Below are positions 35,532 through 42,888 of a stretch of DNA of 64,000 bases, piece after piece. The stretch spans positions 178,071 through 242,070 of the forward strand of contig NZ_VZQZ01000005.1 in the NCBI RefSeq assembly GCF_008802365.1. The letters are read 5' to 3'. The stretch is from Oryzomonas japonica (GTDB lineage: Bacteria; Desulfobacterota; Desulfuromonadia; Geobacterales; Pseudopelobacteraceae). The stretch's first letter is position 1. The number at the start of each line of letters is the position of its first letter. The position numbers and the translations under genes were made by a program. Under the pieces are notes generated by a model that saw only the letters and a program-made list of their open reading frames with translations, was not told where the DNA came from and did no database searches.

Positions 35532-35737
35532 TATAAATAGATGTTCGGTTCTTATGACGGCTACCCAAGCAGGGGGTCGATCAGCCACGGGACCGGAGAG
35601 CAGGATCATATACCGCCAGGATTCGGCAACGAACCGGGACGGAAGGGAATACCCGACAGTGCAGAGCATGGCTTGTGCACTGAACGATATCGCGCCTTTC
35701 CGGCGCGTTTTTTGTTTCTGGGGGACGGAGAGATGCT
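35532..35737 (+). promoter_or_regulatory. panB leader with hairpins and terminator, candidate attenuator or pan RNA
   Basis: A possible -10 TATAAA (35532-35537) is followed by a ~200-nt leader. It contains the 7-bp hairpin CAGTGCA/TGCACTG (35659-35684) and a terminator (CGCGCC/GGCGCG at 35691-35707 plus TTTTTT) ending 25 bases before the panB start. The published pan RNA motif occurs upstream of pantothenate genes in deltaproteobacteria; I cannot confirm its consensus here. Alternatively the terminator only ends upstream transcription. Confidence 0.5.
35691..35713 (+). terminator. Terminator hairpin directly before panB
   Basis: CGCGCC and GGCGCG form a 6-bp stem with a 5-base loop, followed by six T residues. 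It lies 250 bp after the chemoreceptor stop and 24 bp before panB. Confidence 0.8.
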
Positions 35738-36538
35738 ATGCAAAAGAAAACGACCATACCGGACATCTTCCAGATGAAGCAGGAAGGGCGGCGCATCACC
35801 ATGTTGACCGCCTACGATTTTCCCTTTGCCCGCCTCGTGGACCAGGGAGGCGTGGATATGATCCTGGTGGGGGATTCGGCCGGCGTCGTGGTGGCCGGTC
35901 ACGACACGACCCTCCCGGTTACCATGGATGAGATGCTGTACCATACGAAGTCGGTCCGGCGTGCCGACCCCAAGGCACTGTTGGTGGCCGATATGCCGTT
36001 CATGTCGTATCAGGCCGGCATCGAGGATGCCTGCCGCAACTGCGGCCGGATGATCAAGGAGGGTGGCGCCGAGGCGGTAAAGATCGAGGGGGGCGTGAAT
36101 ATGGCCTCCGTCATCCGTGCGGTGTCCGCCATCGATATCCCGGTCATGGCCCACATCGGGCTGACCCCCCAGTCGATCCACCGCATGGGGGGCTACAAGG
36201 TGCAGGGGCGCAAGGACCAGGCCGAGCGGATCATGGATGATGCCCGGGCGGTTCAGGAGGCCGGCGCCTTCTCAGTGGTCCTGGAAGGGATACCGGCACA
36301 GTTGGCGGCCCGCATCACGGCCGAACTCTCCATCCCGACCATCGGCATCGGCGCGGGACCGGATTGCGACGGCCAGGTGCTGGTGATCCACGACATCCTG
36401 GGGCTGTGCGAAAAGTATTCGCCCAAATTCGTCAAGCACTACGCCGAACTGACGCCGATCATCACCGAGGCGGTTAAGACCTACGTGGATGAGGTCCGGG
36501 CCGGGGAGTTCCCGACAGCCGAGCATTCGTTCAATTGA
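35738..36538 (+). CDS. panB: PanB, ketopantoate hydroxymethyltransferase
   Basis: Makes ketopantoate from 2-ketoisovalerate and methylene-tetrahydrofolate, the first committed step of pantothenate synthesis. The 266 residues contain [14 protein letters not shown] near residue 22, [12 protein letters not shown] near 40, VKIEGG near 114, and [15 protein letters not shown] near 203. GGAGAG precedes the ATG. It opens the panBCD operon (50 bp to panC) and is preceded by a terminator-bearing leader. Confidence 0.97.
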   Translation: MQKKTTIPDIFQMKQEGRRITMLTAYDFPFARLVDQGGVDMILVGDSAGVVVAGHDTTLPVTMDEMLYHTKSVRRADPKALLVADMPFMSYQAGIEDACRNCGRMIKEGGAEAVKIEGGVNMASVIRAVSAIDIPVMAHIGLTPQSIHRMGGYKVQGRKDQAERIMDDARAVQEAGAFSVVLEGIPAQLAARITAELSIPTIGIGAGPDCDGQVLVIHDILGLCEKYSPKFVKHYAELTPIITEAVKTYVDEVRAGEFPTAEHSFN

Positions 36539-36588
36539 AACTATCCCCTTTAAAAAGGGGAAGTAAAATCGAGGAAATCAGGAAATCC

Positions 36589-37440
36589 ATGAAGATCATT
36601 TCTGCCATAGAGGAAATGCAGCAGACCGCCCTGGGGCTCAAGCGCCAGGGCAAGACCATCGCCTTCGTCCCCACCATGGGATACCTGCACGAGGGGCATG
36701 CCTCGCTGCTCAGAGAGGGGCGCACACGGGGCGATATCCTGGTGCTCTCCATCTTCGTCAACCCGATCCAGTTCGGCCAAAACGAGGACCTGGACAGCTA
36801 TCCCCAGGACCGGGAGCGGGACTTTCGCACCGCGGAGGGATGCGGCGTGGACATCGTCTTCACCCCCGACAGCGCCGGCATGTACCCGTCCGGGTTTCAG
36901 ACCGGGGTGGCGGTGCGGGAACTTTCCCAACCCCTGTGCGGTGCCAGCCGTCCGGGACATTTCGACGGCGTGGCCACGGTGGTGACCAAGCTGTTCAACA
37001 TCGTCCAGCCTGACGTGGCCCTGTTCGGGCGCAAGGATTACCAGCAACTGACCATTATCCGGCGCATGGCGGCCGACTTGAACCTGCCGGTGCAAGTGAT
37101 CGGCATGCCGATCGTCAGGGAGGCGGACGGACTGGCCCTGAGCTCGCGGAACAGCTACCTGTCGCCTGTGGAGCGGCAGGCGGCCCTCTGCCTCTCCCGC
37201 GCTCTGGTGCGGGTCCGGGATCGGTACGCCGCCGGGGAACGCTCCGCGGCGACCCTGAAAAACGAGGCCCTGGCGGTTATCGCCCAAGAGCCCTTGGCCG
37301 CAATAGACTATCTGGAAGTGCGCGACGGCGCCACGCTGGAACCGTCGCAGACCGTGGACAGCGGCACGCTGGTGGCGTTGGCGGTCAAACTGGGGCAGAC
37401 GCGATTGATCGATAACACCATAGTGGGAGAGGAGCTGTAA
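36589..37440 (+). CDS. panC: PanC, pantothenate synthetase
   Basis: Condenses pantoate and beta-alanine with ATP. The 283 residues show [17 protein letters not shown] near residue 25 (the HxGH nucleotide motif), [13 protein letters not shown] near 56, FGRKDYQQL near 146, and ALSSRNSYL near 183. The ATG at 36589 with AGGA seven bases upstream matches the family N-terminus; a TTG at 36535 in frame is unlikely. panD follows after two bases. Confidence 0.97.
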   Translation: MKIISAIEEMQQTALGLKRQGKTIAFVPTMGYLHEGHASLLREGRTRGDILVLSIFVNPIQFGQNEDLDSYPQDRERDFRTAEGCGVDIVFTPDSAGMYPSGFQTGVAVRELSQPLCGASRPGHFDGVATVVTKLFNIVQPDVALFGRKDYQQLTIIRRMAADLNLPVQVIGMPIVREADGLALSSRNSYLSPVERQAALCLSRALVRVRDRYAAGERSAATLKNEALAVIAQEPLAAIDYLEVRDGATLEPSQTVDSGTLVALAVKLGQTRLIDNTIVGEEL

Positions 37441-37442
37441 CC

Positions 37443-37838
37443 ATGCAGAGAATCATGTTGAAGAGCAAGATCCACCGTGCCACTGTCACCGGAGCCGACC
37501 TCCATTACGAGGGGAGCGTCACCATTGACCGCGACCTGATGGATGCAGCCGATATCGTTTCCTATGAAAAGGTCGCGGTGTGGGACGTGACCAACGGCAG
37601 CCGCCTGGAGACCTATGCCATCGAGGGTGAACGCGGCTCCGGCGTTATCTGCCTCAACGGCGCCGCCGCACGTCTGGTGGCCCCCAAGGATCTGGTCATC
37701 ATCGCCAGCTTCGTCAACATGGACAACGAGGCGGCCATCACCCACGAGCCGAAACTGGTTTTCGTGGACGAGCAGAACCGCATGCTGCCGACCCGTAAGG
37801 AAGATGCGGGGCAGTCCAAACTGAAGTGCGTGCACTAA
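37443..37838 (+). CDS. panD: PanD, aspartate 1-decarboxylase precursor
   Basis: A pyruvoyl enzyme that makes beta-alanine for PanC. The 131-residue proenzyme cleaves itself between Gly24 and Ser25 in YEGSVTID, which creates the pyruvoyl group. [13 protein letters not shown] at the N-terminus and NGAAARLV near 75 are family signatures. It ends the panBCD operon; a MITE-like element begins right after the stop and the operon terminator lies at 38018. Confidence 0.97.
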   Translation: MQRIMLKSKIHRATVTGADLHYEGSVTIDRDLMDAADIVSYEKVAVWDVTNGSRLETYAIEGERGSGVICLNGAAARLVAPKDLVIIASFVNMDNEAAITHEPKLVFVDEQNRMLPTRKEDAGQSKLKCVH

Positions 37839-37840
37839 CG

Positions 37841-37990
37841 TTAAGAGGTTGTTGAAAAACAGCCATCAGGCCTTCGTCCTCAAAAGCCCTTTCGTGCGGC
37901 GTAGCGCTGCTACGCCTCCTCAGGGCTTGTCTAGCGGGTGCGACGATCTGGCTATTTTTGAACAACCTGAGTTTTTCAATAGCCTGTTAA
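37841..37990 (+). repeat. MITE-like dispersed element, copy B
   Basis: A 150-bp element with 20-bp terminal inverted repeats: TTAAGAGGTTGTTGAAAAAC at the left and, read inversely, TTAACAGGCTATTGAAAAAC at the right (17 of 20 match). The perfect internal hairpin GGCGTAGC-GCT-GCTACGCC lies near the centre. It starts three bases after the panD stop codon. Homologous to 30314-30458 and 41241-41382. Confidence 0.92.
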
Positions 37991-38017
37991 ACGTAATCGG
38001 ATAGGATTAGCGGGATT

Positions 38018-38055
38018 CAGGCAGGAAACTTCGGTTTTCTGCCTGTTTCTTTTTT
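38018..38055 (+). terminator. panBCD operon terminator
   Basis: A 12-bp stem from CAGGCAG to CTGCCTG with a TTCG tetraloop (38018-38045) is followed by TTTCTTTTTT. Confidence 0.92.
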
Positions 38056-38159
38056 AAAAGGTAGTGGGTATAATTAACCACCGCCGTCCCGTTTCATGAC
38101 GGATTCCCGCCCGAAAGCATCATGTGTTTTCACGGCGGACACCGCGCTGGGGGTTGAAC

Positions 38160-39419
38160 ATGTCCGAATCCACCATCTACGCCGCCTCATGGCTGATCAA
38201 TCCCGACGCCCCCCCCGTTGCCGGCGGGGCGCTCCTGGTGCGCCATGGTACGGTGGCCGCCGTCGGCACGCTGGCCGAGTTGCGGAGCGCCCATGCCGCC
38301 CCGGTGGTGGAATTCCCCGGCAGCGCCATCATCCCCGGTTTCGTCAATGCCCACACCCACCTGGAGTTGACCCATTTCGCCTCCTGGCGGCTGCGTACCC
38401 ACGTGGAGTACAACCCGCGCCGCTTCGTGGACTGGATCATCCAGTTGATCAAGATCAGGCGCGGCCTCAAGGACGAGGATATCCTCGCCTCGCTGCGGGA
38501 GGGGGTGCGCATGTGCCTGGAGTCCGGCACCACGGCCGTGGGGGAGATCGTCACCAACCCCGCCCTGGCGCCGCGCTACCAGACTGCGCCCCTTGGGGGG
38601 CGTCTCTTCTTCGAGCTGCTCGGCCACGACCCGGACCGGTTCCGCGGCATGCTGGACAAGGCGCTTGCCGCCTGTGCAGAGAGCAACGACCGGCTCACTG
38701 CCGGCCTGTCGCCCCACAGCCCCTACACCATCGGCGAAGAGAACCTGGCGCAGATCCACGAGGCTGCCACATCCCGATCCCTCCCCCTGGCGATCCACAT
38801 CTCCGAATCCCGGGAGGAGGCCGATTTTATCTTCGATACCGCCGGCCCCCTGGCGGAGCAGTTCTATCCCTTCGTGGGGTGGGAGGGACTGCTGATGGCG
38901 CCCCGCCATTGCAGCTCCACCGAACTCCTGGACCGCTTTGGCCTGCTGACCCCCACCACCCTGGCCATCCACTGCGTCCACGTCACCCCATCGGACGGGG
39001 AAACCCTTAAAGAGCGCGGCTGCGCCGTCGTGCTCTGCCCACGCAGCAACGAACGCCTCGATGTGGGAAAGGCTCCGCTGCATCTGTTCAAAAAACTCGG
39101 CATTCCGCTGGCCCTGGGCACCGATTCCCTGGCCAGCAACGACTCTCTCTCCCTGTGGGAGGAGATGCGCTTCGCCCTTGATCTGTTCCGCCACGACCTG
39201 TCCCCGGCCGAAGCCTTCCGCATGGTTACGGTCGGGGGGGCTACTGCCCTCGGTATGGCCTCATCCTGCGGTTCGCTGGAACCGGGAAAGCGCGCCGATT
39301 TTCAGGTGGTGGGGAACGGTGGGGCAGAGGCGGAGAAAGTGCTGGAACGGCTTGTGGGCGAGGGTGCGGTTCAGGAGGTCTATGCGGGCGGGGAACGGTA
39401 TGCGGGCTCTGCCGGCTGA
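38160..39419 (+). CDS. Amidohydrolase, possibly aminodeoxyfutalosine deaminase
   Basis: A 419-residue TIM-barrel amidohydrolase of the TRZ/ATZ group, which deaminates purine-like substrates. Metal-binding motifs are AHTHLE near residue 66, the His in AIHISESREEADF near 210, IHCVHV near 270, and the Asp in LGTDSLASND near 319. Related enzymes in futalosine-pathway bacteria deaminate aminodeoxyfutalosine during menaquinone synthesis; S-adenosylhomocysteine deaminase is the alternative. The ATG at 38160 is favoured over an upstream in-frame codon. No menaquinone genes are adjacent. Confidence 0.82.
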   Translation: MSESTIYAASWLINPDAPPVAGGALLVRHGTVAAVGTLAELRSAHAAPVVEFPGSAIIPGFVNAHTHLELTHFASWRLRTHVEYNPRRFVDWIIQLIKIRRGLKDEDILASLREGVRMCLESGTTAVGEIVTNPALAPRYQTAPLGGRLFFELLGHDPDRFRGMLDKALAACAESNDRLTAGLSPHSPYTIGEENLAQIHEAATSRSLPLAIHISESREEADFIFDTAGPLAEQFYPFVGWEGLLMAPRHCSSTELLDRFGLLTPTTLAIHCVHVTPSDGETLKERGCAVVLCPRSNERLDVGKAPLHLFKKLGIPLALGTDSLASNDSLSLWEEMRFALDLFRHDLSPAEAFRMVTVGGATALGMASSCGSLEPGKRADFQVVGNGGAEAEKVLERLVGEGAVQEVYAGGERYAGSAG

Positions 39420-39489
39420 GGGTGCCTCTTGCCGCTGTCTTTGAGGCAATACTTTGAATTTTCCAAGCCCCTGTGGCACACTACCGATC

Positions 39490-40668
39490 ATGCCAACCAT
39501 GAACACCCTTGAAACCGCCATCGTCCGCCTGCTGCGGGATAAACCGTTCTACGGCCATTTCCTCCTCAACCTGCGCCGTGCGGAACAGCCAACGTCCAAC
39601 CACGCCGCCGGCGTGACCATCCGGGACGGGGTGCCGACCCTCTCCCTGAATCCCCCGCTGTTTGCCGCCCTGTCCCGAGAGGGACAGCAGGCCCTGCTGG
39701 AACATCTGGTCAAGCACCTCCTTCATCTCCATCCCCTGCGGCGCAAACAGCGCAACAACCATGACTGGGATATGGCCTGCGACCTGGCCATCAACCCCGG
39801 CATCGAGGGGCTGCCGGACGATGCGCTCGTGCCGGAGCAGTACGGCCTGGAAGCGGGGTTGGCGGCAGAGGAGTATTATGCCCTGCTGGTCCCCCCCTTC
39901 GACACCGGGAACCTGGACGGCAGCGGCTACGGCGATGGTGAGCAGGATGACCGGGGGGCGGCCGGGCAGGGGCGGGCCGCTGTGCAGGACGGGGCAACCC
40001 TGGACGACCACGAGATCTGGAGCGACGCCGACAGCACCCCCCTGCCCCTGGGCGAGGAGATGGTGCGGAGCATCACGCGGGATAGCCTGCGGGGGAGCGA
40101 CGGCGAGGCGCCGGGAGATATCCGGGCTGTGGTGGAGGGGCTGTTGCGGCCATCGCCCATCCCCTGGCGCCAACTGTTACGGCAGTTTGTCGCCACGGCC
40201 GGGCGGGTGGGGCGGAAGAGCACCTGGATGCGGGAGCATCGCCGTTTCGGCACGGGGAACCCCGGTATTCGCAAGCGGCGGCGGCTCAACCTGCTGGTGG
40301 GCATCGATGTCAGCGACTCCACCAATATTGTGGCGCTGCGCGAGGCCTTTGCCCGCGAGTTGGTGCACATCGCCCGGGGCCGGGACGCCCACATCACCGT
40401 GTTGTACGCCAACAGCCGCATCCAGCGCGTAGAGGCGTTCAACGGCTCGTCGTTCGTGGCCCAGCGGTACGACGGCGGCGGCTTCACCGACCTGCGGCCG
40501 GTCTTCGAGTATGCCAGGGGGATGCATCCGTTGCCGGCTGCGATCATCTACCTGACCGACGGCATCGGCCCGGCCCCGGAAACGATGCCGTTCCCCACCC
40601 TGTGGGTGCTGACCCGCGAAGGGGAACGGCCGGTACCGTGGGGGGTAGAATTGCGGTTGGATGTATAA
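39490..40668 (+). CDS. VWA-like protein of the DUF2201 putative metallopeptidase type
   Basis: A 392-residue protein. The N-terminal half (about 20-120) resembles the DUF2201 metallopeptidase-like domain, with HLVKHLLHLHPLRRKQRNNH and DMACDLAINPGI. The middle is acidic and low-complexity, and the C-terminal half is a VWA-like domain with a MIDAS-type start LLVGIDVSDST near 270. Such proteins usually work with a MoxR-type AAA ATPase; a matching ATPase is at 57665-58729, 17 kb away. The start may be 39490 or 39499. Confidence 0.82.
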   Translation: MPTMNTLETAIVRLLRDKPFYGHFLLNLRRAEQPTSNHAAGVTIRDGVPTLSLNPPLFAALSREGQQALLEHLVKHLLHLHPLRRKQRNNHDWDMACDLAINPGIEGLPDDALVPEQYGLEAGLAAEEYYALLVPPFDTGNLDGSGYGDGEQDDRGAAGQGRAAVQDGATLDDHEIWSDADSTPLPLGEEMVRSITRDSLRGSDGEAPGDIRAVVEGLLRPSPIPWRQLLRQFVATAGRVGRKSTWMREHRRFGTGNPGIRKRRRLNLLVGIDVSDSTNIVALREAFARELVHIARGRDAHITVLYANSRIQRVEAFNGSSFVAQRYDGGGFTDLRPVFEYARGMHPLPAAIIYLTDGIGPAPETMPFPTLWVLTREGERPVPWGVELRLDV

Positions 40669-40677
40669 TTAACAAAT

Positions 40678-40811
40678 CTGCCACAGAGACACGGAGACAC
40701 AGAGGTTCACAGAGAAAAGCAAAACCTTTTGAGGTAAACCAGAATCGCAATCATTAGGTTGTATTGAGTATTATTCCTGGTTTTCTCCGTGTCTCTGTGT
40801 CTCTGTGGCAG
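40678..40811. repeat. CCACAGAGACACGG inverted-repeat element, copy 2
   Basis: A 134-bp element with left arm CTGCCACAGAGACACGGAGA and right arm CTCTGTGTCTCTGTGGCAG. It lies between the VWA-like gene and the 40836 gene. Closely similar in length and ends to the copy at 12284. Confidence 0.88.
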
Positions 40812-40835
40812 ATGTTTATTTTAGAAAGGTTGCAT

Positions 40836-41240
40836 ATGGACGAATTCAAACCGATGACCGCGGAATCGGTCGGGAGCCTGCTGGAAGAGGCGGGGGCCGA
40901 GGTGCTGGTGCGCTCCGGGAGAAGCGAGAGCTACGGTGCCCCGCGGGAGTTTTCCTTCGAGGTCAAGGCCACGTTTCCCAACGGCATGGGGCTGCATGTG
41001 GTGGCGCGCCAGTTTAACTACCGCGACCCTTGGGAGGCCCAGGGGAGGATCAACGACATGGTTGATGTGTCGCTGCTCCGCGCCGGCAGCTATACCAGTC
41101 TGCCGAAAGGCTTCGACTATTTCCAGGGGATCGATGAGGAGTGCGGGTTGGATGAGGAACGGCTGAAAGAGGTGATCGCCTGCGTCAGCGGCCTGAACCC
41201 CAAACTTTACGTGTTGCAGGAGATGACCGGGGACCTCTGA
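40836..41240 (+). CDS. Hypothetical protein, 134 residues
   Basis: A small soluble acidic protein with no signal peptide or membrane segment, and no family I recognise. Alternating hydrophobic pattern in EFSFEVKATFPNGMGLHVVARQFNY and an acidic helix near the C-terminus (EECGLDEERLKEVIACV) suggest a compact alpha/beta fold. AAAGG lies before the ATG at 40836. The stop codon abuts MITE-like element C. Confidence 0.65.
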   Translation: MDEFKPMTAESVGSLLEEAGAEVLVRSGRSESYGAPREFSFEVKATFPNGMGLHVVARQFNYRDPWEAQGRINDMVDVSLLRAGSYTSLPKGFDYFQGIDEECGLDEERLKEVIACVSGLNPKLYVLQEMTGDL

Positions 41241-41382
41241 AGGTTGTTGAAAAACAGCCATCAGGCCGCCATCCTCGAAAGCCCTTTCGTGCGGCGTAGC
41301 GCTGCTACGCCTCCTCGGGGCATTCTGCGGGTGCGACGATCCGGCTATTTTTGAACAACCTGAGCTTTTCGACAATCTGCTA
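41241..41382 (+). repeat. MITE-like dispersed element, copy C
   Basis: About 142 bp, same orientation as copy B, with the same internal hairpin GGCGTAGC-GCT-GCTACGCC. It fills the whole gap between two convergent genes: it starts right after one stop codon and its other end supplies the TAG stop (41382-41380) of the TSUP permease gene. Confidence 0.92.
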
Positions 41383-42177
41383 TAACAGGCTCCATAGCAT
41401 CTTGGTGGCCATGGCGACCAGCAGCAGGGCGAAGAATTTCTTCAATTTTGGGATCGGCAGGCTGTGGGCCAGCTTGGCGCCCAGGGGCGCCGTGGCAAAG
41501 CTGGCGCATGCCACCGCGGCCAGCGCCGGGAGGTAGACAAAGCCGATGCTGTAGCTCGGCAGTGCTGCGGCCGATAGGCCGTTGACCGCATAGCCGACCG
41601 CCCCGGCCAAGGCGATGGGAAAACCGACTGCGGCGGAGGTCCCGATGGCGTTGCGCATGGGGACGTTGCACCATAACAAAAACGGCACGGTCATGGTGCC
41701 GCCGCCGATGCCGACCAGGCTGGAAACGCCGCCGATCAGGCTGCCGACGCCGGAGGTGCCGACCACGCCGGGGAGTTGCCGCTGGGCCTTGGGTTTGATG
41801 TCCAACAGCATTTGGAGCGCCACGTAGTACAGGAACGCCACGAAGAAACCTTTGAGAAAGCCGGTGGAGAGGTGTGACGCCAGCCAGGAACCGAGGAAGG
41901 TCCCGGCCAGGATACCGGGGGTTATGCGCCGGACGACCCCCCAGTCAACCGCTTTGCGGCCGTGGTGGGCCCGCATGCTGGAGACCGAGGTGAACATGAT
42001 GGTGGCCAGCGACGTGCCCAGCGCCAGGTGCAGGATATAGGCGGCCGGCAACTGCTGGGCCGTGAACAGGAAGGTGAGCATCGGTACGATGACCAGACCG
42101 CCCCCCACGCCCAGGAGCCCCGCCAGGATACCGGCAAAGCCGCCCAGCGCCACGTACGAAAGCCAAAATGTTATCAT
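41380..42177 (-). CDS. TauE/SafE (TSUP) family permease
   Basis: A 265-residue inner-membrane protein with about eight hydrophobic helices in two repeats. The repeated motif is GILAGLLGVGGGLVIVPML near residue 11 and GGVSSLVGIGGGTMTVPFLL near 152, the TSUP signature. Members export sulfite, sulfoacetate or related anions; the substrate here is unknown. The ATG at 42177 follows GGGAG by five bases. The stop codon lies in MITE-like element C. Confidence 0.92.
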   Translation of the reverse strand: MITFWLSYVALGGFAGILAGLLGVGGGLVIVPMLTFLFTAQQLPAAYILHLALGTSLATIMFTSVSSMRAHHGRKAVDWGVVRRITPGILAGTFLGSWLASHLSTGFLKGFFVAFLYYVALQMLLDIKPKAQRQLPGVVGTSGVGSLIGGVSSLVGIGGGTMTVPFLLWCNVPMRNAIGTSAAVGFPIALAGAVGYAVNGLSAAALPSYSIGFVYLPALAAVACASFATAPLGAKLAHSLPIPKLKKFFALLLVAMATKMLWSLL

Positions 42178-42397
42178 TGTTTCTCCCGCCACCGGGGACG
42201 CCACGTCCCATAACAGTAACCTGAATCCGTAACGCCTCCATGCCTTCGTTGATCCGAAAGGCCACTGCCCTTGCCTTTGAGGAGAGAAACACCAGGGCGA
42301 CGGAGGACCGACGAAGTGAGTTGTGTGATGCGGCCGGGCGGCGGGCTGGCCCCGGCTCTTCCTGACACTGCGGTATTCCGGCATTACGGATTCAGGA

Positions 42398-42886
42398 CTA
42401 GTTCTTTGCCTGTTTCTGCCGTTGTTCCTCCCGCAGCATGTCCAGCGCCAGCAGGGCCACGCCGACGCAGATCAGCGAGTCGGCGACGTTGAAGGCCGGC
42501 CAGTGGTGCGCTTTCCAGTACACATCGAGGAAGTCGATCACCTCGCCCAGGCGGACCCGGTCGATGAGGTTGCCCACGGCGCCCGAGAAGATCAGGGCCA
42601 GGGATACCTGGGCCAATAGCTGGTCCTTGCGCAGACGGTTGAAGGCGATCACGATCACCACCGCGGCGATGGCCGAGATGGCGATGAAGAAGGGGAGCCT
42701 CCAGGAGGCGTGGGAGAGGAAGCTGAAGGCGGCCCCTTTGTTGCGCACATAGGTGATGTTGAACAGCCCGTCGATCACCGGGATCGACTGGAACATCTGC
42801 ATGCTCCGGTCGATATACTGCTTGGTGATCTGATCGACGATCAGGCCGACGATAGCGATACTGCCGAAGATAGCCCAGCGCCGCAT
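42398..42886 (-). CDS. lspA: LspA, lipoprotein signal peptidase
   Basis: Inner-membrane aspartic peptidase that cleaves lipoprotein signal peptides. The 162 residues have four membrane helices and the catalytic aspartates in SGAVGNLIDRVRLGEVIDFLD and FNVADSLICVG. ITYVRNKGAAFSFL is also conserved. The start ATG (42886) lies two bases after the ileS stop codon, so it is co-transcribed with ileS, as in many bacteria. Confidence 0.96.
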   Translation of the reverse strand: MRRWAIFGSIAIVGLIVDQITKQYIDRSMQMFQSIPVIDGLFNITYVRNKGAAFSFLSHASWRLPFFIAISAIAAVVIVIAFNRLRKDQLLAQVSLALIFSGAVGNLIDRVRLGEVIDFLDVYWKAHHWPAFNVADSLICVGVALLALDMLREEQRQKQAKN

Positions 42887-42888
42887 GG

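Noticed and set aside
37738..37965. Small minus-strand protein gene after panD
   Set aside because: The frame lies in the MITE-like element and its inverted copies give the same peptide; it also overlaps the panD end.
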